From NCBI GenBank assembly GCA_029260755.1, contig JAJDCQ010000091.1, forward strand, positions 99,498 through 163,497: a stretch of 64,000 nucleotides of DNA, read 5' to 3'. Shown here piece after piece: positions 63,796 through 64,000 of this stretch (positions are counted from its first letter, which is position 1; every line of letters starts with the position of its first letter). Under the pieces are notes generated by a model that had not been told where the DNA came from, made no database searches, and saw only the letters and a list, made by a program, of their open reading frames with translations. The position numbers and the translations under genes were made by a program. The stretch is from Planctomycetota bacterium. GTDB lineage: Bacteria; Planctomycetota; J058; JAJDCQ01.

Positions 63796-64000
63796 GAGCC
63801 TTTTGCAGAATGAGCGTGAAGCGACGACTCGTCGCAGGCTCCTCGCCGTCGCTTCACTCGCGGCGTCTCGCCGGACATCGTCGCGCAGGCCTTCGTTCCG
63901 CGGCCTCGCGAACGCCAAACGGGTTCCCTCGGCCGCGCGCCTCGGCCTGCACGACGCTGTCTCGACGAGCCGCTCGCGTCATTCTGCAACAGCCTCCTAG
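63792..64000. repeat. 209-bp element with inverted terminal repeats at the window edge
   Basis: The left end CTAGGAGCCTTTTGCAGAATGA (63792-63813) is matched in inverse orientation by the last 22 bp of the window (20 of 22). An internal 10-bp inverted repeat (TGAAGCGACG, CGTCGCTTCA) is present. Both strands carry short open frames with no convincing protein. It begins at the prkA stop codon, so it may be a MITE-like insertion or part of a larger mobile region that continues outside the window. Confidence 0.55.

Overview
The window is about 70% GC, densely packed and coding on both strands. No rRNA, tRNA, CRISPR array or transposase gene is visible. The gene mix points to a large-genome, high-GC bacterium of the Planctomycetota type. 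Myxococcota and related phyla share many of these families, so the phylum is an inference. The markers are several very large Ser/Thr kinases, a formylglycine-generating-enzyme-like domain, HEAT and TPR proteins with zinc ribbons, an ECF sigma factor with a zinc-finger anti-sigma factor, PrkA and an M1 aminopeptidase.

The main find is a diversity-generating retroelement (DGR) at about 50.1-51.9 kb on the minus strand. The target gene (55727-51735) encodes a transmembrane protein with two tandem Ser/Thr kinase domains, a Cys-containing extracytoplasmic domain and a C-terminal FGE/C-type-lectin-like domain. The last 47 residues of that domain are the variable repeat (VR, 51745-51884). A 140-bp template repeat (TR, 51395-51534) lies exactly 350 bp away. 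Aligned without gaps they differ at 22 positions, and 20 of those are adenines in the TR sense strand. Next come an avd gene (51332-50865) and a DGR-type reverse transcriptase (50839-50151). The reverse transcriptase has lost its central palm region and is frameshifted, so as assembled the element has diversified its target but cannot now act by itself. The TR is flanked by two perfect 11-bp hairpins.

0-9.1 kb (plus): four HtrA-like trypsin-fold proteins surround an ECF sigma/anti-sigma pair. Only the first keeps the catalytic triad; the other three have lost the nucleophile Ser. A repeat-rich secreted protein and a HEAT-PDZ protein complete the set, which looks like an envelope-stress module. 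9.2-11 kb: a double-receiver response regulator between palindromic repeats. 11-16.4 kb (minus): a coupled four-gene operon of nicotinamidase-like hydrolase, Nudix hydrolase, secreted protein and a RadC-type JAMM domain fused to a DinG/XPD helicase. 16.5-19.4 kb (minus): FabH-like ketoacyl-ACP synthase and a TPR-peptidase. 19.4-24.1 kb: a 1381-residue kinase-TPR protein and a PTS IIA protein.

24.1-33.2 kb (minus): a 1473-residue zinc-ribbon/HEAT membrane protein, topoisomerase I and an RlmI-like methyltransferase. 33.2-34.9 kb (plus): a zinc-ribbon membrane protein and an FAD oxidoreductase. 35.2-41 kb (minus): a probable five-gene operon of a hypothetical protein, an HtrA-like protease, a glycosyltransferase, an asparagine synthase and a sugar epimerase, with a TATAAT promoter inside a palindrome. 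41.1-48.2 kb: a DUF3754-like membrane protein, a kinase-FHA-pseudokinase-PATAN protein that overlaps it tail to tail, and aminopeptidase N. 48.3-49.9 kb: a nucleotidyltransferase and an Rpn-like nuclease. 55.9-61.2 kb (minus): another membrane kinase and a DUF885 peptidase-like protein. 61.4-63.8 kb (plus): PrkA, followed by a 209-bp element with inverted ends.
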